From: Wenzhouxiangella sp. XN24
GTDB lineage: Bacteria; Pseudomonadota; Gammaproteobacteria; Steroidobacterales; XN24
Assembly: GCF_011064545.1 (NCBI RefSeq)
Contig: NZ_JAAMFG010000034.1
Coordinates: 372,001 to 436,000, forward strand
Length of the DNA: 64,000 nucleotides
Direction: 5' to 3'
Shown here: positions 7,844-20,660 of the stretch, one piece after another
Position numbering within the stretch: position 1 is the first letter of the stretch
How the letters are laid out: each line of letters opens with the position of its first letter
Program-made: the position numbers and the translations under genes
Notes under the pieces: generated by a model
What the model was told of the DNA's origin: nothing
Seen by the model: the letters and a program-made list of their open reading frames with translations, nothing else
Database searches by the model: none

Positions 7844-8542
7844 ATGTGTGGTATCAGGACGATCAATTTCCACTTGATGAACCTGATGATTATTGCAGTG
7901 GCAACGTGGTCCTCACAGCACACGGCAGCCGAAACTCAGATCATTGATCCCGCCCCGAATTTCGCATCTCTTGTTACTGAGGGAATCGAAGAAGAGGATG
8001 CAGACCTGGGGTTCCATATGTGGACGGAGCATGGCGATTTCGTCGCACTGCTACCTGGACTATCGGCTCATGACGAGCAATCACGCCCGATCCTGGGTTC
8101 AACACGGCTGCATCATTCGGAGGCAAGGCATTATCCGCCAGGGGGCGCGGTCGATCTTTTTCCGTCACATGATGCAGTGGTTGTGCAAGTCACCGCCTTC
8201 GTGGGCGCAGACGCAGTGGCTCCATCAGTTGTGCGGACGTATTTCGCCGGGATGTTCGATAACAACCCGCTCTCCGAGTCCCGGCCGGGCGGGGAGCACC
8301 TTGGCGCGGGCCGCGACTCGGAGCCCGAATGTGCAAAACACATTGATGCGGCATTAGCAGAACTCTCTCTGTTCCTTTCACGCTGGAGCTGGGATGCCGT
8401 CAGACACTTTGCCGCACGGGACACCCTCACGGGATTCGTAAGCGAAACCTATTGCGCCGGCTGGCACCTTTTCCGTCGCGTTTTGGCTAAAGTTCGGGTT
8501 GTCGGCGAACGCGTGCAGTTCTCTGGCCTGCGGATCAGATAG
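7844..8542 (+). CDS. Hypothetical protein, possibly secreted
   Basis: A 232-aa frame from the ATG at 7844, which has AGGAGA about 8 bases upstream; the frame itself opens at 7823. Residues about 10-30 are hydrophobic (NLMIIAVAT...), followed by a polar, acidic region, suggesting a weak signal peptide. I recognise no family. Codon use is less GC3-biased than in the core half and like the other left-side genes. The last 40 residues read less convincingly than the rest, so the gene may be frameshifted or end earlier. It follows the hydrolase gene by 227 bases that hold nothing I can identify. Confidence 0.4.
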   Translation: MCGIRTINFHLMNLMIIAVATWSSQHTAAETQIIDPAPNFASLVTEGIEEEDADLGFHMWTEHGDFVALLPGLSAHDEQSRPILGSTRLHHSEARHYPPGGAVDLFPSHDAVVVQVTAFVGADAVAPSVVRTYFAGMFDNNPLSESRPGGEHLGAGRDSEPECAKHIDAALAELSLFLSRWSWDAVRHFAARDTLTGFVSETYCAGWHLFRRVLAKVRVVGERVQFSGLRIR

Positions 8543-8603
8543 GTCCTCCAACAGCGATCACGCGAGGAAGCGCGTTGCGGTCCCGAAGCCCGAACCCTGT
8601 GCT

Positions 8604-9674
8604 TCACGCACGGCGCGCCGCATTCCATGCAATCCGGCTTTCGAGGTCGATGAGCTTCTGCTTGCGCCAGAGCCCGCCGCCGTAGCCGGTCAGGGAACCG
8701 TCGGCGCCGATTACGCGGTGGCAAGGGATGACGATTGCAATCTGATTGGCCCCGTTTGCGCGGGCGACGGCGCGGGCGGCCGTGGGCTGCCCGATGGCGC
8801 TCGCGATGTCGAGGTAACTGCGGGTCTCCGCGACGGGGATCCGCTGCAGTTCATCCCACACCCGGCAGGTGAAGGCGCTGCCGTGGCGCGTGAGAGGCGT
8901 CTGAAAGTCAGCACACTCGCCACGGAAGTACGCTGCCAGTTCCGTTGCGATCTGTTCGGTGGGTTCATAGCGACCGATCCCGATGCGGCCTTTTGCAAAG
9001 TCGCGCAGCTTGCGCAGTTCCGATGGCAGGGCACGCCGGTCGGCGAACTCCAGCAGGTGCAGGGTCTTGGGATCGGCCGCTGCGACCATGGGTCCAAGGG
9101 GCGTCTCGACCCAGTCGCACAGGAGGCCCTTGCCGCGGGCAAATCGCGTCGGCGCCTCCCCGAGCAGGCGTGTGAAAGCGGCGCGAAAGCCGCTGGACGA
9201 GTCGAACCCCGCGTCGAGTTGGGCATCGATGACCCTGCCCCCCGCGGAGAGCGAGCGGAAGCCCTCGCGCAAGCGATGGAGCCGCGCCATCTCAAGGAAC
9301 GTGATGCCAAAGTGGCGGCGGAAGGCCCGCCGGACAGTTGACGGGTCGTAACCCGCATCCGCCACATCGCTTTCAGTCCAGCGCCGCCCGGGGTTATCGA
9401 GTAGCCGCCGCATGAGTTCGCCCACCTGAGGGTCGGTCTCAGCCGTGGGGGTCAGGGGGTGGCAGCGCTTGCAGGCTCGATACCCCGCCTCAAGCGCTCC
9501 GGCAGCCGTCTCAAAGAACTGGCAGTGCTCGCGCCTGGGCTTGCGAGCCGGGCAGGTAAGCCGACAAAAGATGCCCGTAGTCGTTACGCCCACCCAGGCG
9601 CGCCCCTCATACCTAGGATCCCTCGCCACCAGGGCCTCGTAGAGGACTTCGTTGCTGGGAAGTTGGAAGCGCAT
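8604..9674 (-). CDS. ada: Ada: methylated-DNA sensor regulator and O6-methylguanine-DNA methyltransferase
   Basis: A 356-aa bifunctional protein of the adaptive response. Residues 1-75 form the zinc domain with Cys37, Cys41, Cys68 and Cys71 (E. coli 38, 42, 69, 72); Cys37 should accept methyl groups from phosphotriesters and turn the protein into an activator. Residues about 85-180 form the AraC-type DNA-binding domain, and the C-terminal methyltransferase carries PCHRVIG with acceptor Cys318. Length equals E. coli Ada (354). The ATG at 9674 is preceded by AAGGAAGC. It is the last gene before the tRNA-Gly junction and appears monocistronic, with no alkB or alkA alongside. Confidence 0.95.
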   Translation of the reverse strand: MRFQLPSNEVLYEALVARDPRYEGRAWVGVTTTGIFCRLTCPARKPRREHCQFFETAAGALEAGYRACKRCHPLTPTAETDPQVGELMRRLLDNPGRRWTESDVADAGYDPSTVRRAFRRHFGITFLEMARLHRLREGFRSLSAGGRVIDAQLDAGFDSSSGFRAAFTRLLGEAPTRFARGKGLLCDWVETPLGPMVAAADPKTLHLLEFADRRALPSELRKLRDFAKGRIGIGRYEPTEQIATELAAYFRGECADFQTPLTRHGSAFTCRVWDELQRIPVAETRSYLDIASAIGQPTAARAVARANGANQIAIVIPCHRVIGADGSLTGYGGGLWRKQKLIDLESRIAWNAARRA

Positions 9675-10178
9675 GCTTCCTTTATACCCTACCGTCTCAG
9701 CGCATTTGCGCCAGTTTTCGGGCGTGTATTTTTTTGAGCCGGCCCGTCGGCGATCCGGATAGCGAACTTCGATGGGCCCCCATCAGCCACCCCCTTATGC
9801 CCCAGCCTTCGGCTTGGTCGAATCAACAGGGACGCCCTGCTCGTCATATCCGCTATCGCTATGAAACACCACGACCCAAGGCCAGCCTGCCTCCCCTGCC
9901 CTCGGGCCACCGAAAGTCCTGTCAATTGCGACCATTGGACAGCGGGATCACTGCCACGATGCTGAACTTCGGGAGGACACGAGAACGAGAAGCGAACTGA
10001 TCAGGGGAATCCTGTGCAAAAAAAGGGCTCTGGCTTTACGGCCAGAGCCCTTTTGCTATGCGCTACACTACCGAGATTGCAGGCCAATCAAGCGTGCCGC
10101 CGACCGGAACATCTTCTGCGAGCGTTTTTAGTACTTTTTTGGTACTCGCCAGCACGGCACGTGTAAGTCATTGAAATC
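9675..10178. other. 504-base gene-free stretch between ada and tRNA-Gly
   Basis: It holds the hairpin terminator at 10021-10054 and, at about 10120-10140, an imperfect inverted repeat AGTAC-TTTTTTG-GTACT near the tRNA 3' end. Short frames here have no family resemblance and no good ribosome sites. It may be the scar of an insertion at the tRNA, but I found no copy of the tRNA 3' end and no integrase remnant. Confidence 0.6.
10021..10054 (-). terminator. Rho-independent terminator of tRNA-Gly
   Basis: A perfect 14-base-pair stem (AAAAGGGCTCTGGC paired with its complement) with a 6-base loop. Read on the minus strand it ends in a run of seven T, so it terminates transcription from tRNA-Gly 125 bases upstream. 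It also has a shorter T run on the plus strand and could work both ways. Confidence 0.85.
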
Positions 10179-10254
<76 letters not shown>

Positions 10255-10321
10255 GTCAGGACGCGCAATTCTAAGCCCTGGCCGCACCCTGTCAAGCTTT
10301 CCCCATGCATTGAGGGTCGGC

Positions 10322-10885
10322 TCAATAACCCCGCAGGTGCGGCCAGGCGGCCATGAGGTACTTCCCCATCGACCAGAGTGTCAGCAGCGCCGCCAGCAGC
10401 AGGAAACCGTAGCCGATTTCATACATGGGTATGAACCACAGCTTCTGGCCCCACAGCATCATGATCAGGGCCGTGATCTGCGCAGTCGTCTTGTACTTGC
10501 CGATCCCGGATACGGACACGTGCTGGCGCCCGCCGAGCTCCGACATCCACTCGCGCAGTGCGGAGACCGCGATCTCACGGCCGATGATGACCGCTGCAGG
10601 GATCGCCACGGCGAAGCCGGGATACTTCGAAACGAGCAGCACCAGCGCGGTGGAGATCATCAGCTTGTCGGCCACGGGATCGAGGAAGGCACCGAACGCG
10701 GAAGTCTGGTTCAGCTTGCGGGCGAAATAGCCGTCCAGCCAGTCGGTGATCCCTGCGAGCGAGAAGATGATCGCCGCGACCGGACCCGACCATGGCTGGG
10801 GCAGATAGAAGACCACGACGATCAGCGGGATCAGGACGATCCGGATCCACGTGAGCGTGTTGGGCAGGTTCAGCCGTGCTGACAT
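10322..10885 (-). CDS. pgsA: CDP-diacylglycerol-glycerol-3-phosphate 3-phosphatidyltransferase
   Basis: Makes phosphatidylglycerol phosphate, the committed step to phosphatidylglycerol and cardiolipin, in the inner membrane. The 187-aa protein carries the CDP-alcohol phosphotransferase signature DG-x2-AR-x8-G-x3-D-x3-D in DWLDGYFARKLNQ...GAFLDPVADK (residues about 55-81) and four to five membrane segments. The open frame extends upstream into uvrC, but the ATG at 10885 starts the conserved MSARLNLPNTLTWIRI. It lies 4 bases after the uvrC stop; uvrC-pgsA adjacency is common in gammaproteobacteria. Confidence 0.95.
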   Translation of the reverse strand: MSARLNLPNTLTWIRIVLIPLIVVVFYLPQPWSGPVAAIIFSLAGITDWLDGYFARKLNQTSAFGAFLDPVADKLMISTALVLLVSKYPGFAVAIPAAVIIGREIAVSALREWMSELGGRQHVSVSGIGKYKTTAQITALIMMLWGQKLWFIPMYEIGYGFLLLAALLTLWSMGKYLMAAWPHLRGY

Positions 10886-10889
10886 GATC

Positions 10890-12793
<1,904 letters not shown>

Positions 12794-12797
<4 letters not shown>

Positions 12798-13474
12798 GCG
12801 CCGGGCCCCACCCCGGCGAGGCGCGCGGCCCGGCTCACGACGTCCATGAACATCGACTCGGTCAGCCGTCGCGTCTGGGTGTTGTAGCGGCTGCAATGAT
12901 AAGAATCGACCAGCCTGGGATGCGCCGCCTCGAGTTCGTGCTCCGCCCCGTGAGCGAAACGGTAAGCCGAGCGACGCGCTCCGCAGGCATCCAGCGCAGC
13001 GTCGTGCGCGATGCGCCCAAGCGCGAGCACGACCCTGGGGCGGCTCTCCGCGAGTTCCGTGCCCAGCCACTTCTGGCAGCAGCGGATCTCCGCAGGGGTC
13101 GGCTTGTTCGCCGGGGGCAGGCATTTCACCGCGTTGCTGATGCGGCAACCGATCAACTCCAGCCCGTCGCCGGGGCGCTCCGAGTCCGGACGGCTGGCCA
13201 GCCCGAGCGTGTGCAATGTCCGGTACAGCAGCAGGCCGGCATAATCCCCGGTGAACGGTCGCCCGGTGCGATTCGCACCGTGCATGCCGGGCGCGAGACC
13301 TACCAGCAGCAGCGGCGCATCCGCCGGCCCGAAGGGCGGCACCGGCGCCGCATGGTAGCCCGGCTCCTTCTCGCGCACCTCTGCGAGAAAGGCGGCGAGG
13401 CGCGGGCACCGGGTGCAACCGCCGTCGAACCAGCTTGCCGGATAGTCGTTTTCGGGCAGTTTCAGGCGTGACAC
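12794..13474 (-). CDS. Family 5 (UdgB-type) uracil-DNA glycosylase
   Basis: A 226-aa base-excision enzyme that removes uracil and probably other deaminated bases. Motif A is GLAPGMHGANRTGRPFTGD (about residues 58-76), which lacks the catalytic acid of family 1 as expected for family 5. Motif C is HPRLVDSYHCSRYNTQTRRLT near the C-terminus. Cysteines at CTRC (about 20-23) and in the CRISNAVKC...RCC region are positioned to bind a 4Fe-4S cluster. The start is GTG at 13474. It overlaps uvrC by 4 bases, giving a glycosylase-uvrC-pgsA run with two DNA-repair genes. Confidence 0.88.
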
Positions 13475-13483
13475 TTCGCTTTA

Positions 13484-13489
13484 ATTATA
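13484..13489 (-). promoter_or_regulatory. Possible -10 element before the glycosylase-uvrC-pgsA run
   Basis: A perfect TATAAT on the minus strand in an AT-rich pocket, only about 10 bases before the GTG start at 13474. If used, the mRNA would be almost leaderless. No good -35 is visible. Confidence 0.3.
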
Positions 13490-13507
13490 AGTTCTATCCA
13501 CATGTTT

Positions 13508-14839
<1,332 letters not shown>

Positions 14840-14962
14840 GAGACTGTTCCGGGTGAAACGGGGGGAAGCCACGGACCACGCATCACGGGCGACGCGCCGG
14901 GCGGCGTGGGCTCTCATTATCCCTGCCGCCGCCGGGCGACTCAACTTGGGGCTGCGGGGGAT

Positions 14963-17900
14963 TCAACCGCCATCCCGACGACCGAAGGCATGCATGTACA
15001 GCGTCGGCACGAGCACGAGCGTCAGCAACGTCGAGACCAGTACGCCGCTTGCGAGCGTCAGGCCCAGCGGCTTGAGGGCCGGCTCGAAGATCAGCGAACC
15101 GCTGCCGAACATCACGGTGCCTGCAGTCAGCAGGATCGGCCGGGTCCGCAGCGCCACCGCCCGGACGAGCGCGTCGTCCACGGCCATGCCCTGCTGAACG
15201 CGTTGCGCCGTGAAATCGACCAGCAAAACGGCGTTGCGCACCACGATCCCGGCCAGCGCGATGACGCCCAATACTCCGAAACCGGCGATATCGAGCCCCA
15301 TCAGCCAGTGACCGGGAATCACGCCGATGAAGATCAACGGGATCGGCACCATGATGACCAGCGGCACCAGGTAGGACTTGAACCACGCCGACAAGAGCGC
15401 GTAGATCAGCAGGATCACCGCGAGGCCGGCCAGGCCGAGATCGCGATAGACCTGCTGCGTCATTTCCCACTCGCCGCCCCAGTAGAGCACCGGCGCCGCA
15501 TCGTCCCGGGGGACGCCGAACCAGCGTATTTCGGGCATGTCGCGCTGTTGCGCGCGAAGCTCGGCGACGATGTCCCGTTGCACGGACACCGGCTGGCTCC
15601 GGCCACGATCCACCGCTGCCGCGACGTAGCGCACCGGCAACTGGTTCTTGCGGTGCCGCGGCGGCGTCCATGCGCCCGTGTCGATCTCGACGAGGTCGAG
15701 CAACGGCACCGCACGCCCGCTTTCGCTGCGGACGTGCAGCCCGGCGAGGTCCGCCAGGCGGTTGCGCTCGGCTTCGTCCAGGCGCAGCACCACCGGCACC
15801 GGCTCCCGTTCTGCGGGCAGGTCCAGGGAGGTCGCGGTCCGACCGGCCAGCGCCATGTGCACGCTGGCCGCCACGCGGGCGGGCACGACGCCCCGGGCGG
15901 CACTGCGGACCGTGTCCACCACGAGCCGCACTTCCGGTCCCGCCGGCTTCGGAAAAGACTCGATGCCACGCACGGCCGGGTGCTCGCGCAGCAGTTCCGC
16001 CGCCCGCTCCGCGAGTGCCTCGCGCGCGGCGTCGTCCGCGGCAAAGATCTCCGCCTGGATGGCGTTGTCGCTGGAGGGGCCCGACGGGATCCTGCGCATC
16101 CATGCCCGCGCATCGAATTCGGCGAGCACCTCCACGAGGTCTTCGGCGAGAGCCTCCTCGAGTTCGAAACTGAGCATCTCGCGCTCATGCTCGGGACGCA
16201 GTTCCACGTAAACGAACGCGCGGTGAGAATCCGCCGCATCGATCTCCACCGGCCCGGGAAACGGCATCAGCAACGGCCCGGCGGTACCGGCGAACGTGGT
16301 GTAGCCCTTGACCTCCGGGTACTGCCGCAACTCTCGACCGACCGAAGTGCTGGCCGCCAGCGTACTTTCCAGCGTGCTTCCCGGCGGCAACGCAAGCTCC
16401 ACGACGAAGGCCTCGCGGTCCAGGAACGGCACCAGGGTCAACTGCACCTGGCGCAGCAGGACGATGGCGACGCTCGCCGCCAGCAACAACAGGAGCGCCA
16501 GGTAGAACAGCCATTTCAAGCCATCGGAATCGAACAGCGGCTGCACCAGCCGGCGATAGCGACGCGCGAATGCGCTCGGGGGCTGGTCGTGCTCCGCTTG
16601 TTTTCCCGCCTGCCCCTCGTTCTCCGCCCGTCCTTCGGTCGGACTCGAAGGTGCGCGCAACAGGCGAAATGCGACGTAGGGGGAGACGGTCAACGCGATC
16701 GTCAGGGAGAACAGCACGGCGAGCGACGCACCGGTCGGAATCGCGCGGGTGTACTGGCCCATTTCCCCGGAGATGAACGCCGTCGGCAGCAAGGTGGCCA
16801 CGATCAGGAACACCGCCAGGATGGTCGGATTGCCGACTTCATCCACCGCCCGAACCGTCAATTCACGGTTGCGCTTGCCGGCTTCACGGTAGTGCCGGCC
16901 GATGTTCTCCATGATGATCACCGTGTCATCGGCGACGAGCCCGATGGCCAGGATCATGGCAGCGATGGAAACGGGATTGAGCGTGAAGCCCATCAACAGG
17001 TAGACGAAAGGCACGATGGCGAGGATGGCCGGAATCAGCAGCGTGACCGCCAGCGCGGCACGCCAGCCCAGCCCGAGCAGGATGATGACGATCACGACCA
17101 CGGTGGCGATCGCGAAATTGCGCAGGACGCTGCGCACGGTCTTGTTCGCGGCCTGCCCTGCGTCATACGCGATATCGACCTGCACGTCGCCGGGAATCAC
17201 CTGCCCGACCAGTTCGTCGAGCCGCGCCTGGACACGCTGGGTCACGGCCGTGACGTTCTCGTGGGGAACGATCGATACCGCCAGGCTGACCGCCGGCGCC
17301 TCGATCGGCCACGACCGTCGCCAGTGCACGCTTTGCGATTCCGCGGGCCCGGGACCGTCGACGACGTCCGCCACGTCGCGTAACTCCACGACCCCGGTCG
17401 GTCCGGCGCCCACCTGGATCTGCTCGATGTCCTGGATGGAAGCCGGCGCCGCACCCACCCGGACCTGGCGGGTCGGGTCGCCATGCAACGCATCTGCCGA
17501 TAACCGCAGGCTCGCGGCCTCGACCGCAGCAAAAAGCCCGACCAGGTCGAGATCGTACGCGGCCAGGTCGTGCACGCGGGGCAGAATGGAAATCTGCCGC
17601 TCGTGACCGCCGTGGATGATGACGTCGCGAACGCCCTCCACCGCCATGAGTCGTGCGGCGACTTCGGAACCCAGGCGACGGAGTTCGAAACCGCTGGCCG
17701 CGGCGCTCGACAAGGTCACCATCAGGCCGGCAAGCAGGTCGTCGCCGACCATGCTGATGTTCTCGGGGCCGACACCGGGAGGCAGCCGGTGACGGCTGCT
17801 CTCGAAGACTTCCTTAAGCAGCCCGTAGGCTTCCGCATCGCCGATTCCGGTGGAGAATTCGACCTGGATCAGCGCGGCATCGACGGAAGCCACGGTCGTG

Positions 17901-18160
17901 ACCTCGTTGACCTCTTCGATCCGGGCCGCCCAGGCGCTGACCGGCCGTGCGACGAGCTCATCCACCCGCGCCACCCCGGCGCCGGGAAAGGGCACCAGGA
18001 TGCGTGCGGTCGGGACTTCGATCTCGGGCCGGTCCTGGCGTGGCGTCATGAGCAGCCCGTAAGCGCCCAGCGCCAGGGCGACCACCAGGATCAGCGGCAC
18101 CACCGGCGAGTCGATGAGGCGGCTGGCGATGCGACCGGCGAAACCTGGCGTTTCCATCAA
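14963..18160 (-). CDS. RND efflux pump inner-membrane transporter
   Basis: A 1065-aa proton-driven antiporter of the RND superfamily. It has the usual plan of 12 membrane segments with two large periplasmic loops: TM1 at about residues 20-38, the TM2-TM6 block at about 335-480, a break near 530 and the second half to the end. The paired aspartates of TM4 that relay protons are present (GLVADDTVIIMEN). The periplasmic porter region is less like AcrB than like the HAE/unclassified RND branch often encoded with lipoprotein adaptors, so the substrate is undefined. It overlaps the adaptor gene by ATGA and is the last gene of the pcm/ere-tolC-adaptor-RND operon. Confidence 0.93.
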   Translation of the reverse strand: MMETPGFAGRIASRLIDSPVVPLILVVALALGAYGLLMTPRQDRPEIEVPTARILVPFPGAGVARVDELVARPVSAWAARIEEVNEVTTVASVDAALIQVEFSTGIGDAEAYGLLKEVFESSRHRLPPGVGPENISMVGDDLLAGLMVTLSSAAASGFELRRLGSEVAARLMAVEGVRDVIIHGGHERQISILPRVHDLAAYDLDLVGLFAAVEAASLRLSADALHGDPTRQVRVGAAPASIQDIEQIQVGAGPTGVVELRDVADVVDGPGPAESQSVHWRRSWPIEAPAVSLAVSIVPHENVTAVTQRVQARLDELVGQVIPGDVQVDIAYDAGQAANKTVRSVLRNFAIATVVVIVIILLGLGWRAALAVTLLIPAILAIVPFVYLLMGFTLNPVSIAAMILAIGLVADDTVIIMENIGRHYREAGKRNRELTVRAVDEVGNPTILAVFLIVATLLPTAFISGEMGQYTRAIPTGASLAVLFSLTIALTVSPYVAFRLLRAPSSPTEGRAENEGQAGKQAEHDQPPSAFARRYRRLVQPLFDSDGLKWLFYLALLLLLAASVAIVLLRQVQLTLVPFLDREAFVVELALPPGSTLESTLAASTSVGRELRQYPEVKGYTTFAGTAGPLLMPFPGPVEIDAADSHRAFVYVELRPEHEREMLSFELEEALAEDLVEVLAEFDARAWMRRIPSGPSSDNAIQAEIFAADDAAREALAERAAELLREHPAVRGIESFPKPAGPEVRLVVDTVRSAARGVVPARVAASVHMALAGRTATSLDLPAEREPVPVVLRLDEAERNRLADLAGLHVRSESGRAVPLLDLVEIDTGAWTPPRHRKNQLPVRYVAAAVDRGRSQPVSVQRDIVAELRAQQRDMPEIRWFGVPRDDAAPVLYWGGEWEMTQQVYRDLGLAGLAVILLIYALLSAWFKSYLVPLVIMVPIPLIFIGVIPGHWLMGLDIAGFGVLGVIALAGIVVRNAVLLVDFTAQRVQQGMAVDDALVRAVALRTRPILLTAGTVMFGSGSLIFEPALKPLGLTLASGVLVSTLLTLVLVPTLYMHAFGRRDGG

Positions 18161-19287
18161 CGCGCGACGGTGACGGCTTGTGCGTCAGCCAGCTGGCCGA
18201 CGGCGTCGCCGATCACTACCCGTTCTCCGGCCCGCAGGCCGCGGGTCACCACGACCCGTTCCGCAAGGTCGCGCCCTGTCGCGAGGCTGATCCAGCGCAA
18301 CTGCGCCCGCAACTGGCCCGCGTCGTCCTCCGCCACGACGAACAGCCCGTCGAGTTGCCCGCGGCGCAACACCGCTTCCGCGGGGACACTCACAGCCTGT
18401 GCGGCCGGCTCGCCCGCAGGCAGGCGAATCTCCGCGACCATGCCGGGGGAAATCCCCGCGGGCGGGGATTCGATAGCCAGGCGCAAGCGCAACCCGACGC
18501 CCGTGTCGCGCAACGCCGACAGGACCGCAACCACCCGGCCGCTGACCGCGCCATCATGCCCGACCACGCGCATCTGCAGCCGGTCGCCGGGCGTCACCCG
18601 CGCCGCCGCCTCCTGGTCGATCCCGGCATCCACCTCCAGCTGCGACCGGTCTTCCAGTATCACCAGGGGCACCCCGGGTGCCGCGAAGGTCCCGGTCTCC
18701 GCCAGCACCTCGCTGACGACGCCGTCGAACGGCGCCTGGATCACGGCATAGTCGAGATTGATCTCGATACTTTCCAACTCCGCCCTCGCCCGCTCGAGGA
18801 CCCCGGCGGCACGCTCGGCCTGCAACTCGCGTTCCTCGAGCTGGACCTTCGCGACCAGCGAGCGGGCATACAGGCGCCGGAAGCGCTCCCGGTTGAGAAC
18901 GGCCTGTTCGCGGGCCTCGCGGGCCGCCTCGAGCTGACGCATCGCGGCCTCGCGCGCCGCCTCGAGGTCACGTGCGTCCACGCGCAGAATTTCCTGCCCC
19001 GCCGCAACCGCATCGCCCGCCTTGACCAGCACGCGGTCTACATGGCCGGCCTGGCGCGTGCTCATTCGCGCCCGACGCACGGGCCGGACGATCCCCGGCA
19101 CGACGGATGTCACCGCTGTCTCGACGGCTTCCGCGCGAACCACGCTGACGGCCTGCGATGCCTGCGCGGGTTCCGGCGCCCCGGGCTGCTCGCAGCCGGG
19201 CATCAGCATCGCGGCCACGACCACGAGCGCCACGGGAGCCGCGACCCCGGGGGCCCGGCGGCGCGAGTGCAGCGGCGCGCAGCTCAC
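18157..19287 (-). CDS. RND efflux periplasmic adaptor, lipoprotein
   Basis: A 376-aa membrane-fusion protein linking the RND pump to the outer-membrane channel. The start is GTG at 19287, which overlaps the tolC-type stop as GTGA; the frame upstream is not coding. Residues about 10-32 are a lipoprotein signal with lipobox LMPGC, so the mature protein is anchored in the inner membrane. A biotinyl-lipoyl-like half (STRQAGHVDRVLVKAGDAV), an alpha-helical hairpin rich in Ala/Glu/Arg (about 95-160), the second lipoyl half (YAVIQAPFDGVVSEV) and a beta-barrel domain follow. It overlaps the pump gene by 4 bases. Confidence 0.93.
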   Translation of the reverse strand: MSCAPLHSRRRAPGVAAPVALVVVAAMLMPGCEQPGAPEPAQASQAVSVVRAEAVETAVTSVVPGIVRPVRRARMSTRQAGHVDRVLVKAGDAVAAGQEILRVDARDLEAAREAAMRQLEAAREAREQAVLNRERFRRLYARSLVAKVQLEERELQAERAAGVLERARAELESIEINLDYAVIQAPFDGVVSEVLAETGTFAAPGVPLVILEDRSQLEVDAGIDQEAAARVTPGDRLQMRVVGHDGAVSGRVVAVLSALRDTGVGLRLRLAIESPPAGISPGMVAEIRLPAGEPAAQAVSVPAEAVLRRGQLDGLFVVAEDDAGQLRAQLRWISLATGRDLAERVVVTRGLRAGERVVIGDAVGQLADAQAVTVAR

Positions 19288-20651
19288 GGCCGCCACCGTC
19301 CGGCCTCGACGGCATCCGTGGCCAGTCGATAGCGTTGTGCAGCCAGCACCGCGTTGTAGCGGGCCACGATCTCGCGGGTCCAGGCACCCAGCGCCTCCGC
19401 CTGGGCCTGCAGGAGCGTGGTCATGTCGTCGAGCCCCTCCGCATAGCGACTCTCGACGAGCGCGAGGGCCGCCTCCGCATCCGCCACGCCGCGGGACGCG
19501 CTTTGCCAGCCGATGCGCTGGGCGTGCCACTCGGCATAGTTGTCACGGATCTGGGCCTGGCCCTGCTGGCGCAGTGCGCGCCACTCCGCGTTCGCCTGCC
19601 GTTCCACCGCCTGCGCCTCGTCCAGCCGTCCTGCCTGGCCGAAGCCGGAGAAGACGCTCCACCCCAGGCGAATGCCGACCACCCAGTCCGTCTCGTCCAG
19701 GTCCAGGGGCCGCCCCAGGTCCGTTCTCTGGTAGCGCCCCACCAGGCTGATCTCCGGCAGGTAGGCGGCCCGCGCGCGTCGCACGCCGGCCTCGGCGGCG
19801 CGAACGATTTCCTCGGCGGCGCGGACATCGCTGCGTTGCTCGACCGGTGACACGGTCGCAGGGGCCGGCAACGTGGCGGGCGGCCGCGGTACCTCGTCGG
19901 TGAGCACCCAGCTCGGCGTCTCCTCCAGTCCCAGCACCAGCCTCAGCCGTGATTCCGCAAGGGTCACCCGGCTCTCGGCCACGGCCACGCGGGCACGCAT
20001 GTCGGCGACCCGCGTGCGCGCCTGCAGGACGTCCAGCGGCGACACCAGCCCCTCTTCCAGGGCACCTTTGGCCCGGGCCAGCCCGCGCCGGGCCGCCCGC
20101 AGGCCCCGCCTTTCCGCCGTCACTTGCCGCTGGGCGCTGCGGATCCCGTAGTACGCGGCGACCGTGGCCACCGTCACTTCGTCCTCGGCCCGCTGCACAC
20201 TCAAGCGGGCGGCATCTTCCTGCCGACCGGCCTGGCGCCGCGCCTCCCAGGCGCCGAAATTGACCAGCGGCTGCACGACCTGCACGCCGACCGCGTTCCC
20301 TTCAACCGGATTGACGTCCCGCCAGCCGATCCCCGGCGGCACGCCGGGTTCGATCGTCGGCACATTCTCAAGGAGCCCGAATTCGCCCCTGAGGTAGGTC
20401 GCATCGAAGCTGATCGAGGGCAGAATTCCCTGGCGCGTGCTGAGCAGGCGCCCTTCGGCGCCGGCCTGGCGTGCACGCAATACCAGCAACTGCGGGTTCT
20501 GTGCCTGTGCCATTTCGAGGGCACGAGCCAGCGACAGCGGCGTCTCGTGTCCCCGGCCTTCGGCTCCGCCCATCGCCCCGGTCGCGAGGGCCTGGCCCGC
20601 CGCACACAGCGCGAAGGCGGTCAGCATCGACATGTGGAGCATCCTGCCCAT
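19284..20651 (-). CDS. TolC-family outer-membrane efflux protein
   Basis: A 455-aa outer-membrane channel with a signal peptide (residues 1-23) and the duplicated OEP repeat: ALEMAQAQNPQLLVLRARQA in the first half and SDVRAAEEIVRAAEAGVRRA in the second, each followed by a YLPEISL- or ILPSISF-type strand. It exports the pump's substrates across the outer membrane. It starts 9 bases after the Pcm/esterase fusion gene and overlaps the adaptor gene by 4, so all four are almost certainly co-transcribed. Confidence 0.92.
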   Translation of the reverse strand: MGRMLHMSMLTAFALCAAGQALATGAMGGAEGRGHETPLSLARALEMAQAQNPQLLVLRARQAGAEGRLLSTRQGILPSISFDATYLRGEFGLLENVPTIEPGVPPGIGWRDVNPVEGNAVGVQVVQPLVNFGAWEARRQAGRQEDAARLSVQRAEDEVTVATVAAYYGIRSAQRQVTAERRGLRAARRGLARAKGALEEGLVSPLDVLQARTRVADMRARVAVAESRVTLAESRLRLVLGLEETPSWVLTDEVPRPPATLPAPATVSPVEQRSDVRAAEEIVRAAEAGVRRARAAYLPEISLVGRYQRTDLGRPLDLDETDWVVGIRLGWSVFSGFGQAGRLDEAQAVERQANAEWRALRQQGQAQIRDNYAEWHAQRIGWQSASRGVADAEAALALVESRYAEGLDDMTTLLQAQAEALGAWTREIVARYNAVLAAQRYRLATDAVEAGRWRP

Positions 20652-20660
20652 GAAGCAGCC

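Noticed and set aside
9689-9925. 78-codon minus-strand frame between ada and tRNA-Gly
   Set aside because: No ribosome site, no recognisable motif, and composition typical of non-coding sequence.
10120-10140. AGTAC...GTACT repeat as a phage or island att site
   Set aside because: Only 5-base arms and no matching copy of the tRNA 3' end elsewhere in the window. Kept only as a note on the junction.
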